Assembly: GCA_902788175.1 (NCBI GenBank)
Contig: CADAJF010000001.1
Span: 38,044-102,043 of the forward strand
From: an uncultured Bacteroidia bacterium
Lineage (GTDB): Bacteria; Bacteroidota; Bacteroidia; Bacteroidales; UBA932
Reading direction: 5' to 3'
Length of the DNA: 64,000 nucleotides
Both the position numbers and the translations under genes were made by a program. The notes under the pieces were generated by a model. It searched no databases, was not told the origin of the DNA, and was given only the letters and a program-made list of their open reading frames with translations. Shown here piece by piece: positions 23,317 through 30,444 of this stretch. The first letter of the stretch is position 1. Each line of letters begins with the position of its first letter.

Positions 23317-23338
23317 GCAGAAAAGTTCTGAATTCTTA

Positions 23339-23773
23339 TTATTTAGCGTTCTTTCTATGCTTGTAGCCTTCAACGAAATCGCTTGTTTTGATATCCGGAT
23401 CAAATTTTTCCCCTGCCGAATCACTCAGGCATTGGGGACGGGAGGGTACAGTTGAACCATAGCCACTGACGTAAGTAAAGGCCGATTTGATCAGATCTAT
23501 ACTCAAGGCGTTCTCCAGACGGGCAATGGTCTCAAGCGTCATATTGGAACTGCCTTTAAGCAAGTTGGAAACATACTGCTGCGTACAGCCCATCCGCTTT
23601 GCCAGCTCAACTTGTGTAATAGACTGCTCTTCCATTGCACGTAATACCTGAAGTGTAATGTAGCGAGCGTACTTGAGCCAATATTCGTTGTCTCTGCGCC
23701 ACTGCGCATCCTCACGCCAGCGTGAAGGTGTTGGAGACTGATGTGCCTCCAGGAATTCAATTGCCCTGCTCAT
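23339..23773 (-). CDS. XRE-family helix-turn-helix repressor, copy 2
   Basis: The 144-residue protein begins MSRAIEFLEAHQSPTPSRWR and is nearly identical to copy 1 through ARLENALSIDL. It then has a longer unrelated tail ending VEGYKHRKNAK, with KFDPDIKTSDFVEGY. The HTH reads SITQVELAKRMGCTQQYVSN. The ATG at 23773 is matched to copy 1; a GTG at 23791 is possible. It shares the -7 box, twin operator and upstream boundary with copy 1, so the whole unit was duplicated. The tail difference suggests different downstream joins. Confidence 0.85.
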   Translation of the reverse strand: MSRAIEFLEAHQSPTPSRWREDAQWRRDNEYWLKYARYITLQVLRAMEEQSITQVELAKRMGCTQQYVSNLLKGSSNMTLETIARLENALSIDLIKSAFTYVSGYGSTVPSRPQCLSDSAGEKFDPDIKTSDFVEGYKHRKNAK

Positions 23774-23775
23774 TG

Positions 23776-23826
23776 TCATACTTCTGCCCACAGCCGTTTA
23801 TCTTCATGTATCTTATCAAACGTCAT
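23776..23826 (-). CDS. Short leader frame upstream of the XRE gene, copy 2
   Basis: MTFDKIHEDKRLWAEV (16 residues) ends 2 nt before the repressor ATG. It shares MTFDK and position with copy 1 at 5113-5166. It is a leader or toxin stub; expression is unproven. Confidence 0.4.
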   Translation of the reverse strand: MTFDKIHEDKRLWAEV

Positions 23827-23841
23827 ACATCATCTTTTTCG

Positions 23842-23849
23842 CAAAGATA
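23842..23849 (-). promoter_or_regulatory. -7 box of XRE cassette 2
   Basis: TATCTTTG on the minus strand, at the same distance from the leader frame as in copy 1. Confidence 0.65.
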
Positions 23850-23852
23850 AAA

Positions 23853-23884
23853 ACAATATTTGTATTGTACAATATTTATGTTGT
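23853..23884. promoter_or_regulatory. Double palindromic operator of XRE cassette 2
   Basis: ACAATATTTGTATTGT and ACAATATTTATGTTGT abut, as at 5193-5224. The second site has lost one arm match compared with the perfect palindrome of copy 1. Confidence 0.65.
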
Positions 23885-23919
23885 CTTTCCAGTAATAGAA
23901 AGACACTGACTGACAGAAA

Positions 23920-24010
23920 TGTTTCAGTAATGTTACACTAAAGAACGAATCCAGGTTGGCAACTATTTGACATTCAATTGGTTCAGTCCGATGGTTAGTA
24001 CCCCCGCCCG
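23920..24010. other. Att-like island boundary (copy D), cut at the core
   Basis: TGTTTCAGTAA (23920) and TGTTACACTAA (23931) are followed by exactly 61 nt and CCCGCCCG (24003-24010). After that 8-mer the shared AGGC is missing and ATPase coding sequence begins. The junction falls inside the shared core. Confidence 0.55.
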
Positions 24011-24148
24011 TGCCGGCGATAATCATCTCCGTCAACTGGCGGGCTCCACCGAGGTCAAGATTCAGTATGCGCAGCACAAGTCCGCTGTCCAGATAAATAT
24101 ACTTACGGAATTTCTCATTGACCTCTGCTCCAAGGGGAAAATATCCTT
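24011..24148 (-). pseudogene. Fragment of a DUF4143-type ATPase
   Basis: The minus strand reads KGYFPLGAEVNEKFRKYIYL then DSGLVLRILNLDLGGARQLT then EMIIAG, a conserved stretch of the DUF4143 region of bacterial AAA-type ATPases. It is cut at the CCCGCCCG core at 24010 and has no start or P-loop. The interval 24149-24392 holds no other gene; TAAGTTACCGTG and TAAGTTACTGTG occur 28 nt apart near 24193. Confidence 0.6.
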
Positions 24149-24392
24149 TCCAAACACATGGCTTTGGCGCGATTTTTGCCTTTTTTATCGGTTAAGTTAC
24201 CGTGACTTTCACGAAAAACCTAAGTTACTGTGTGCTTACCAAGCATATATGAACAGGTCAAACGGCTATTAACCCGAACGAGAAGCCTCCTCCGGAGCGT
24301 TATCTTAGTGTCTGTCCTTCTTATTTTACGTTCAGGTGCCGTAACATCGTAAAGATAATGTCGTCGATAATAATCCAAAATATCACAAACAA

Positions 24393-25271
24393 ATGAAACC
24401 ACTCGCAAAATTCTCCTTTCTGTTGGCTGCCGTCATTATGGTGGTTGCACCGGTATCGGCACAGGATAAGACCATCAAGAGGAAAGTCGCCATTGGCCGC
24501 TTCACCAACGAAACGCAGTATGCAAAGGGCATCTTCTACGACAAGGAGAACGATCCTATGCGTAAGCAGGCCCTGGACATCCTTTCTTCCAAACTTGCCG
24601 CCAGTGAAAAGTTTATTCTTCTTGAAAGGGAAGACCTTGATATTCTTGTCGCAGAGGCGGGAGAAGGCATGAACAAAATTGGCGCCGACTATATCATCCT
24701 CGGCTCCATCACTGAATTCGGCCGCAAGGCCGAGGGACAGCAGAAAGTCTTCTCTACAACCAAGACCCAAACTGTTGAAGCCGGAGTAAGTATTCGCCTT
24801 GTCGAGGCTGCCACGGGCTTGATTATCTACTCCGACGAGGCGAAAGGTTTTGCCGAAACCACAACAAAGCAGACTCTGGGCGTAGGCGGAACCGCCGGCT
24901 TTGATGCAACCCTTAGCGACAAAGCCATCTCCTCTGCATTGAGCCAGCTCGTCGAGAACATTATCAACAAGTGCATGGACAAACCTTGGAGGTCTTACAT
25001 CCTTTCTGTTGACGATGGCTCCTATATTATTTCCGGCGGTGCCTCCCAGGGCCTTTCTGTCGGTGATTCTTTCAGCGTCTACAAGAGAGGGAAAACCGTC
25101 AAGAACCCTCAGACCGGACTCAACATCGAACTTCCCGGTCAAAAGATTGGAACCATTTCGGTACAGACATCTTATGGTGAAACTCCCGAAACGGAGATTT
25201 CATTCTGCACATATGAAGGCGAAGCCCTTGATGTGGAGAATCTTGGCAATTACTACATTTCTGACAAATAA
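24393..25271 (+). CDS. CsgG/HfaB-family protein
   Basis: The 292-residue product has a Sec signal (ending VAPVSAQ) and a CsgG domain (about 28-190): KRKVAIGRFTNETQYAKGIF, LLEREDLDILVAEAGEGMNK, GADYIILGSITEFGRKAEGQ, AGVSIRLVEAATGLIIYSDE. CsgG proteins form outer-membrane export channels for curli in Escherichia coli. In many bacteria CsgG-like proteins occur instead with DUF4810 and DUF799 lipoproteins, as here. No lipobox is seen, unlike curli CsgG. It is the first gene of a four-gene operon; export substrate unknown. Confidence 0.85.
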   Translation: MKPLAKFSFLLAAVIMVVAPVSAQDKTIKRKVAIGRFTNETQYAKGIFYDKENDPMRKQALDILSSKLAASEKFILLEREDLDILVAEAGEGMNKIGADYIILGSITEFGRKAEGQQKVFSTTKTQTVEAGVSIRLVEAATGLIIYSDEAKGFAETTTKQTLGVGGTAGFDATLSDKAISSALSQLVENIINKCMDKPWRSYILSVDDGSYIISGGASQGLSVGDSFSVYKRGKTVKNPQTGLNIELPGQKIGTISVQTSYGETPETEISFCTYEGEALDVENLGNYYISDK

Positions 25272-25280
25272 ACCACACAA

Positions 25281-25619
25281 ATGAAAAAGATTATCATTGC
25301 CATTATTGGCGCCCTGATGTTAACTTCTTGTGGTGTAGGATCTTACTCCGTTTCTTCCGGCAAGGCCGACGAAGGAATGATTTCCTTTGTCAGCGAGTCC
25401 AGGACACCCATTACCGTGACCATTGATAATGATACTTACAATGCCTGCACAGTAAAGACCAAAGCCTGGCGCAAGGATAGAAATATCAAAAAGACGGCCC
25501 AGAATACCATCTTTCTCACTCCTGGACAGCACAATGTCATTGTTACCATGAATGGGAAAGAGGTATGCAACAAGAAGGTTTTCATTTCTTCCCAGGAGCA
25601 TAAAGTGATCGAACTATGA
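25281..25619 (+). CDS. Small lipoprotein with a PEGA-like beta domain
   Basis: The 112-residue lipoprotein (ALMLTSC, Cys17) has a short all-beta domain (SRTPITVTIDNDTYNACTVK ... GQHNVIVTMNGKEVCNKKVF) reminiscent of PEGA repeats. Its TGA overlaps the next ATG (ATGA), so it is coupled to the DUF4810 gene. Its role is presumably structural within the CsgG operon product. The PEGA comparison is by eye. Confidence 0.65.
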   Translation: MKKIIIAIIGALMLTSCGVGSYSVSSGKADEGMISFVSESRTPITVTIDNDTYNACTVKTKAWRKDRNIKKTAQNTIFLTPGQHNVIVTMNGKEVCNKKVFISSQEHKVIEL

Positions 25620-26056
25620 GGAAGGTTTTGTCTTTTGCCATAGCCGTTGCTGTGCTTACCTCTTGCGGCATAACCGATGATCTCTACTACTGGGGAGGAG
25701 AACAGAGCGGAACGACAGCTTACGAGAATCTGGCTTATCAATCCTCCCATAAGCAGACGCCCAAAAGTCTCTGCAACCTTGTGGCCGTATATGAGGATAT
25801 GGTTACAAACCCGGGGGGAACCCGCCAAGTTCCACCTCCTGGCATTTGCGCCGAATATGGCTATCTCCTTCTCCAGCCTCAGACAGCTGAAACCTTCCTG
25901 AACAATGCAACTTCGGCCCAAAAGAGGCTGTTCCAGTCTGATGACTACAGTGCCCTGTTCCTTGAGAGGGGGAAAGAAATGCTTCAGAAAGAAATCGAGT
26001 TCTACCCTGAATCGGCCAAGTTCATCGAACCGTTAATCAAGAAACTTGCAAGGTAA
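25616..26056 (+). CDS. DUF4810 lipoprotein
   Basis: The 146-residue lipoprotein (VAVLTSC, Cys17) reads YYWGGEQSGTTAYENLAYQS and PPPGICAEYGYLLLQ, the DUF4810 pattern. DUF4810 is typically encoded between a CsgG-family gene and a DUF799 gene, as in the Neisseria GNA1162 locus. Coupled start (ATGA). It is likely a periplasm-facing outer-membrane component of the same envelope complex. Confidence 0.85.
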   Translation: MRKVLSFAIAVAVLTSCGITDDLYYWGGEQSGTTAYENLAYQSSHKQTPKSLCNLVAVYEDMVTNPGGTRQVPPPGICAEYGYLLLQPQTAETFLNNATSAQKRLFQSDDYSALFLERGKEMLQKEIEFYPESAKFIEPLIKKLAR

Positions 26057-26057
26057 C

Positions 26058-26732
26058 ATGAAAAGACTTATTCCCCTCATTCTTCTTGCCGTAATTGTAA
26101 GTTCCTGCGGTTCAACAAGTCAGATCACCAGGGAGTCTCAGTATGCCGCCATGTATAACGATATGCCCGTCACCATTCTCGTGATGCCGCCTATCAACAA
26201 CACGACAAACGTGGAGGCCAAGGACCTTCTCTATACTTCTATCAGCCGCCCGCTTGCAGAGGCCGGTTATTATGTTATCTCTCCGCTTCTTGCCATGGAT
26301 ATTCTAAAAGCGGAAAGTGCATACGATGCCGAGATGTTTATTGACAAGCCTTTAACGCTGTTTCGAGAGTATTTCGGGGCCGATGCCGTGGTTTTCTCCC
26401 AGATTGACGACTGGACAAAGCGCGGGTTCGGTATAGACACCAAGATCCGATACATCATCAAATCTGCCACTTCAGGTGAAATCTTATTTGACCGTAGCTG
26501 CGATCTTTACCTTGATCTCCAGCAGAACTCTGGTGGCAGTTCTGCGCTTTCTCAGCTTATAGACCTCGCGGTTTCAGCGATTTCAACAGCCGCAACCGAT
26601 CACATCGTTGCTGCCAGGAAGGCCAATTACTTTATTTTCCGCGACATTCCCAGAGGCAAGTATGACCCTCAGTATCTGCAGGACAAGGAAGTGATGGCGG
26701 AAAAGAAGGATGTCAAGATGACAGTCAAATAA
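26058..26732 (+). CDS. DUF799 (GNA1162-family) lipoprotein
   Basis: The 224-residue lipoprotein (VIVSSC, Cys17) shows the DUF799 core: VTILVMPPINNTTNVEAKDL, SISRPLAEAGYYVISPLLAM, FGADAVVFSQIDDWTKRG. GNA1162 of Neisseria meningitidis belongs here and has a fold related to TolB/CsgG-type periplasmic domains. The start MKRLIPLIL follows the previous stop by 1 nt. The last 8 nt overlap the end of the convergent truncated zinc-ribbon gene. Confidence 0.85.
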   Translation: MKRLIPLILLAVIVSSCGSTSQITRESQYAAMYNDMPVTILVMPPINNTTNVEAKDLLYTSISRPLAEAGYYVISPLLAMDILKAESAYDAEMFIDKPLTLFREYFGADAVVFSQIDDWTKRGFGIDTKIRYIIKSATSGEILFDRSCDLYLDLQQNSGGSSALSQLIDLAVSAISTAATDHIVAARKANYFIFRDIPRGKYDPQYLQDKEVMAEKKDVKMTVK

Positions 26733-26916
26733 TACGGTCCTCAAAAGGGGCGCAGTGCTCAATCATTTCGTCCATGGTGCATTCCTGCAGGAACTTGCCG
26801 TCCCTGTAGCAGTACATGCAGTAATCTTCGTTCCTGCTTCCATCGGCATTGGTGCCCAGCACCTGGTCGTTCAGCGGCATGCCGCAGCTCTGACAGAATT
26901 TCATTGTCTTTTCCAT
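26725..26916 (-). pseudogene. Truncated zinc-ribbon protein, relative of the gene at 2704
   Basis: The 63-codon frame reads MKFCQSCGMPLNDQVLGTNA (from its fifth residue) and DYCMYCYRDGKFLQECTMDE, nearly matching the N-terminus of the protein at 2704-3429 at DNA level too. After EMIEHCAPF it runs into EDRII and stops. The flavin-binding domain is missing. All four ribbon cysteines remain, so a free ribbon is possible, but the abrupt break beside the CsgG operon suggests a remnant. Confidence 0.7.
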
Positions 26917-27005
26917 ATTAACAAAGATAATCATTTTTACATTCTTTCCCTGCCGTCAGTGCCCGCGCCGCGGCCGCATTTGGAACCATCCAAGAGGTAG
27001 TTTTA

Positions 27006-27206
27006 TTAATCTTCCTCCTCCAGCTCAAACACAGACTCTGCTGGTTTGCCAAAAAACTTGGCAATCTTAAAAGCAAGTACGGCAGAGGGAACATAACCTC
27101 CGGCCTCGATAGAATTGATAGTTTGCCGGCTCACGCCAACGGCAGTTGCCAGTTCCTGCTGGGTAATATCTTTGATCGCCCGCTCTACTTTTACAGTATT
27201 CTTCAT
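27006..27206 (-). CDS. Small XRE-family regulator
   Basis: The 66-residue protein is almost only an HTH domain (ITQQELATAVGVSRQTINSI, EAGGYVPSAVLAFKIAKFFG). It fits the compact YozG-like XRE group that accompanies small membrane proteins. Its ATG overlaps the stop of the membrane-protein gene (ATGA), so the two form one unit. It probably represses its own promoter; targets unknown. Confidence 0.85.
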   Translation of the reverse strand: MKNTVKVERAIKDITQQELATAVGVSRQTINSIEAGGYVPSAVLAFKIAKFFGKPAESVFELEEED

Positions 27207-27649
27207 TTCCCTGCCCTCCTGATTGCTCTCATTGTGAAATTGAACTTAAGGATGTAAATGATGTAGTAAAGATAGATTGCAGCAATAGCAAAGCTCAAAA
27301 AATAGCCCCCCATTATGAAAAGAATGCCAAAGGCCAGGATGGCCGATGTGAGCCAAAGACTCCAGACAAAAGACTGCATCCGGATATGAGCGGTCATTTC
27401 GTCTTCATCTTTCTCACGGGACAGGGCAACGAAGCAAAGGGAGACCAGCAGTCCCATCATGCCGACTTCGGTCAGAAGATCGGCTTTCCCTTGATAGAAT
27501 AATCCGTCCCCAAAGGCTATCCACGGAATCTGGATGCTTGGAAGGTTTACATCGAAAAAGCGACAAAGGCAAATAACCGCGAAAGGAAGAAACATCCACA
27601 TCCCTACTCTCTTGTAGGTGTAAGGCAGAAGATAATTATGTGTTTTCAT
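27203..27649 (-). CDS. Small integral membrane protein paired with the XRE regulator
   Basis: The 148-residue protein has about four membrane helices (near 17-35, 57-75, 88-110, 112-135), with a short charged loop ALSREKDEDEMTAHI between the second and third. It resembles the membrane partners of small XRE regulators in Bacteroidota and Firmicutes, whose function is unknown. The start MKTHNYLLPYTYKRVG lies 35 nt after a -7 box; a longer frame to 27706 crosses that box. Confidence 0.7.
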   Translation of the reverse strand: MKTHNYLLPYTYKRVGMWMFLPFAVICLCRFFDVNLPSIQIPWIAFGDGLFYQGKADLLTEVGMMGLLVSLCFVALSREKDEDEMTAHIRMQSFVWSLWLTSAILAFGILFIMGGYFLSFAIAAIYLYYIIYILKFNFTMRAIRRAGK

Positions 27650-27683
27650 AAGGCAATGGCTATAATTATTCGTTTCACCGCTG

Positions 27684-27691
27684 CAAAAGTA
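27684..27691 (-). promoter_or_regulatory. -7 box of the membrane-protein/XRE pair
   Basis: TACTTTTG on the minus strand fits TAnnTTTG and fixes the start at 27649. Confidence 0.6.
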
Positions 27692-27872
27692 AAAACAATT
27701 TTCCAATTTGTCAAGTTTATTTTACATTATTTCTTAATGTATATTCAAAGGCGTGTATTGTGGAAAATACATTTTGTGAGCAGCCTTTCTGTGTGGAATT
27801 ACGATACGAGGATGAAAAATCTGATCATATTGAAATAGTCAATAATGACGGAGAATTGACGCCGGGTGCAAC

Positions 27873-27891
27873 TGTTCGGAAATTCCGAACA
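27873..27891. repeat. Palindrome TGTTCGGA-AAT-TCCGAACA
   Basis: Eight-bp arms with a 3-nt spacer in gene-free sequence. It could be an operator. There is no coding frame nearby. Confidence 0.4.
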
Positions 27892-27992
27892 ATTTAACAG
27901 GAAGGAGAACGGATGGTTAGCTCCATTACAACCTGCAAGTGACTATCTCCGCAGGCTTTAGGTGAACAATGATCTTTTGGTAATGCACGAAA

Positions 27993-28018
27993 AAAGACCG
28001 CTGTCATTGGCGGTCTTT
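27993..28018. terminator. Bidirectional hairpin terminator
   Basis: AAAGACCGC pairs perfectly with GCGGTCTTT across an 8-nt loop, preceded by A-run and followed by TGTGTTTT. Confidence 0.65.
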
Positions 28019-28096
28019 GTGTTTTACATTTTAACTAAAGGACAGTCATACGCCCTGGTTATTTGTTCCGAGGCAAAGATAAGCACTTTTCTTAAG

Positions 28097-28118
28097 TTGG
28101 ACAACATTTGGACAACAT
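28097..28118. repeat. 11-bp phased TTGGACAACAT pair
   Basis: TTGGACAACAT occurs at 28097 and again, exactly abutting, at 28108. It is the same layout as the pairs at boundaries B, C and D but with another sequence. The stretch 28119-28265 is AT-rich without a gene. Confidence 0.55.
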
Positions 28119-28269
28119 CTTTTAAAATAAAGTAAAATGGAATTCGACAGATTACCGTTATTTCGAGTGGCGAACAACAATTTAATATATTATAGTTCAG
28201 TTATTTATATATTTATTCACAAGCCGCATTATATCATATTCTTCCGTATTCAGCCGTCTATACGTGCGT

Positions 28270-28363
28270 TCCGCCCGAGGCACAGAGTATAGAGCCAACT
28301 GCTTGACTATCAGCGGTCGGCTCTTTTCTTTATCGATCTCTGTCCCCAAAAAGTCCCAATACT
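28270..28363. other. Att-like island boundary (copy E)
   Basis: TCCGCCCGAGGCAC at 28270 matches the cores of B and C with one change. A hairpin follows, then GTCCCCAAAAA (28342) and GTCCCAATACT (28353), again an 11-nt phased pair to the right of the core, 64 nt away. Confidence 0.45.
28291..28330 (+). terminator. Hairpin terminator next to boundary E
   Basis: AGAGCCAACTGCT pairs with AGCGGTCGGCTCT with one mismatch and is followed by TTTCTT. Confidence 0.55.
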
Positions 28364-28476
28364 TTTGAAAACGATTGAAATGGGGTGAAAGAAACTCAAT
28401 ATATCTTCAAAATACTTTGAAAACTAACGAGACTTACTTACCTTTGAGACGGCCTTCCGCTAAAATTATCGCTGTT

Positions 28477-29004
28477 ATGAAAAAATTAGCCATTGTATGC
28501 GGCTTTGTTGCCGCTCTCCTGTGCTTCGGTGCACAGAACGTCAGCGCCCAGTACGCATCTCCCATTGTCAGAAAAGGCGCCGATCTGGTAGACCGCAACG
28601 GTGCCATTCTCACCGATTCCCAGATTGCTGAAATCGTAGGAACCAATGTCTACAACCAGACTGTTGTCGGTGCCCGCAAGCAGGTAAAAGCCGGGCGTGC
28701 CCTCATCTGGGCTGGCGCTGGTGGCATGGTTGCAGGTGCAACCGCTTATATAACCGGTCTTGTACTCGCGAACAGTGTCCATGATAAGAAAGGAGAGCTG
28801 CTTTGGGAGCAGGGGAACGCAGTAGCTATTTTCGGCGGACTTTTCGCCGGTCTTAGCTCACTGGCTTTTGATATCGGCATGCCCCTCTACTTCATTGGCC
28901 GTGAACGCCTGAACTGGGTTGCCGGGCAAGCAACAAATACCGTTTCGTACAATTACAAAATAGGCCTTACCCCCAATGGAGTAGGCTTTGCCATGAACTT
29001 TTAG
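28477..29004 (+). CDS. Secreted or outer-membrane protein of unknown function
   Basis: The 175-residue product has a signal peptide (VAALLCFGAQNVSAQ) and a short soluble segment (KGADLVDRNGAILTDSQIAE). Two glycine-rich hydrophobic stretches follow (AGRALIWAGAGGMVAGATAY; NAVAIFGGLFAGLSSLAFDI), then a beta-like end GLTPNGVGFAMNF with terminal Phe. A similar layout is common in uncharacterised Bacteroidota envelope proteins. The start MKKLAIV is chosen for the signal peptide; the frame upstream to 28375 has no protein-like features. Convergent with the phosphatase. Confidence 0.6.
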   Translation: MKKLAIVCGFVAALLCFGAQNVSAQYASPIVRKGADLVDRNGAILTDSQIAEIVGTNVYNQTVVGARKQVKAGRALIWAGAGGMVAGATAYITGLVLANSVHDKKGELLWEQGNAVAIFGGLFAGLSSLAFDIGMPLYFIGRERLNWVAGQATNTVSYNYKIGLTPNGVGFAMNF

Positions 29005-29012
29005 GAGCGTAT

Positions 29013-29750
29013 TCAGAGTCTTTTGCGGCGGAACTCGGCCTGGGCGCGGGCCATGTCGCACTGGAACTGGACCGATGTCTGGAGGCGGGAATAGCCTATA
29101 CCGGCAACGGGGCGGCTGGCGTCCACGTCGCTCTGCCAGTGGCAGCCTGAGATGACACGGCTTTCCCCGGACAGCCAGGCCCTGGCAAAGACAGCCTCTG
29201 CCGATGCAGGGTTGATCTGGGCCATAAGCAGAGCACAGGCCCAGGCGCGGATGGTGTGACCGGACGGGTAGGAGCCCTCCGTGGAAAGCCATTCATCGTC
29301 CTGGGGGAAGATGGACGGCTCCTGGAAGTATGCGAATGGCCTTATCCTGAAGTAGTGTGCCTTGGGGCGGAAACGGATGTTCTCTATGGTGGTGATGCCG
29401 CGGGTGAGGACCTCGTAGATAGCCGGGGTCTCTTCTTTTGATATCTTGAGGCCAAACGGTTCACTCAGAATGACCAGCGTGGTGTCCAGATTCCAGATAG
29501 CGTCGCGGGTGGCCATTTCCAGGCGGAGTGAATCTTTCCGCTGCTGCTTGCCCCACATATAACGGAGGATGTCGTGGTCGAAGTCCGGGCTGGGATCCTT
29601 CGGCGGTGCGGGAACGATTTCCACCACGTCCGGCATTTCGTTTTCCGGAATATAAGGTTCAAAGGTCTGTGCAAAAGCACTGTACTGCAGGAAAGCCTGC
29701 AGCACGATTACGGCGGCAAGAACGCCACATAGTTTTCCGAAATGTGTCAT
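29013..29750 (-). CDS. Class A non-specific acid phosphatase (PAP2 superfamily)
   Basis: The 245-residue periplasmic enzyme has a signal peptide (ending LQYSAFAQ) and the full phosphatase signature: KAHYFRIRP (K-x6-RP), GSYPSGHTIRAWA (PSGH), SRVISGCHWQSD (SR-x5-H-x3-D). The family removes phosphate from many organic phosphomonoesters through a phosphohistidine. Length fits PhoN-type enzymes (about 250). It stands alone and is convergent with the gene before it. Confidence 0.9.
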   Translation of the reverse strand: MTHFGKLCGVLAAVIVLQAFLQYSAFAQTFEPYIPENEMPDVVEIVPAPPKDPSPDFDHDILRYMWGKQQRKDSLRLEMATRDAIWNLDTTLVILSEPFGLKISKEETPAIYEVLTRGITTIENIRFRPKAHYFRIRPFAYFQEPSIFPQDDEWLSTEGSYPSGHTIRAWACALLMAQINPASAEAVFARAWLSGESRVISGCHWQSDVDASRPVAGIGYSRLQTSVQFQCDMARAQAEFRRKRL

Positions 29751-30007
29751 ACTGCATATTTACACAAAAAAGTTTTGTATATCCAGTCCCAATGACCATA
29801 AGTTGCGACGTGAGAGCCCGCAATCAGAAATAGCAAATAATCTTGATAAGTGTAGGATATTATGAAGAATACTCGTAATTTTGTAAATATTTAAAGAATG
29901 AGAAATTCTTATATATAAGATGACTTTTCCTGAAAACAAGAGTTGATTTTCACCTCAACCCTTCGTATTATTCTATTTATACATTAACCATTTAGTACCA
30001 AAGTTTT

Positions 30008-30373
30008 ATGAAAATCAAATCTTTCATTGCAGCCATGGCTTTAGCCGTTGCCGCCCTCGCTTTCTCTTCCTGCCAAAAGACCGATACCGCCAAGGATGCC
30101 GGTGGTTACTACATTGAGCCCCATTCTGACGCTAGCGGTTACAATGCCACCTTCATTCTGTCTTGCAACACCGCTCTGGTCGAGACCTTCGGCAATGCCA
30201 TCATCTACAAGAACGACGCCAATGACAAAAAGGCCATCGCCGCTTGCGACAAGGTATTTGACGCACAGAAGAGTCTTATATCCATCTCGTTCGACCTGGT
30301 CTTCAAGACTGCCGTCGCATCGGGTGAAACGCCCAAGGTAACCAAGATCAAGACCTATAAGCCTGCCAACTAA
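30008..30373 (+). CDS. Small lipoprotein of unknown function
   Basis: The 121-residue product has a lipoprotein signal (ALAFSSC, Cys22) and a mature domain rich in beta propensity (NATFILSCNTALVETFGNAI, SISFDLVFKTAVASGETPKV). No family is recognised. A long AT-rich region (29751-30007) lies upstream; I see no -7 match there. A GC-rich hairpin follows the gene. Confidence 0.65.
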   Translation: MKIKSFIAAMALAVAALAFSSCQKTDTAKDAGGYYIEPHSDASGYNATFILSCNTALVETFGNAIIYKNDANDKKAIAACDKVFDAQKSLISISFDLVFKTAVASGETPKVTKIKTYKPAN

Positions 30374-30413
30374 TCAGCTGACTTACAGTAAGATTCGTTA
30401 TTTTTTGAGCTGG

Positions 30414-30444
30414 AGCCCCGCTGGTCCTTATGGCCTGCGGGGCT
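30414..30444. terminator. GC-rich hairpin between convergent genes
   Basis: AGCCCCGC pairs with GCGGGGCT; the right arm enters the last codons of trmB. AGCTTTTCC follows on the plus strand. Confidence 0.55.

Noticed and set aside
23823-24077. An 84-codon minus-strand frame across boundary D
   Set aside because: Only its first part is ATPase-derived; the rest reads through the boundary, so it is not a gene.
27906-27990. Possible small RNA ahead of the 27993 terminator
   Set aside because: There is a terminator but no promoter box or recognisable fold, so no call was made.
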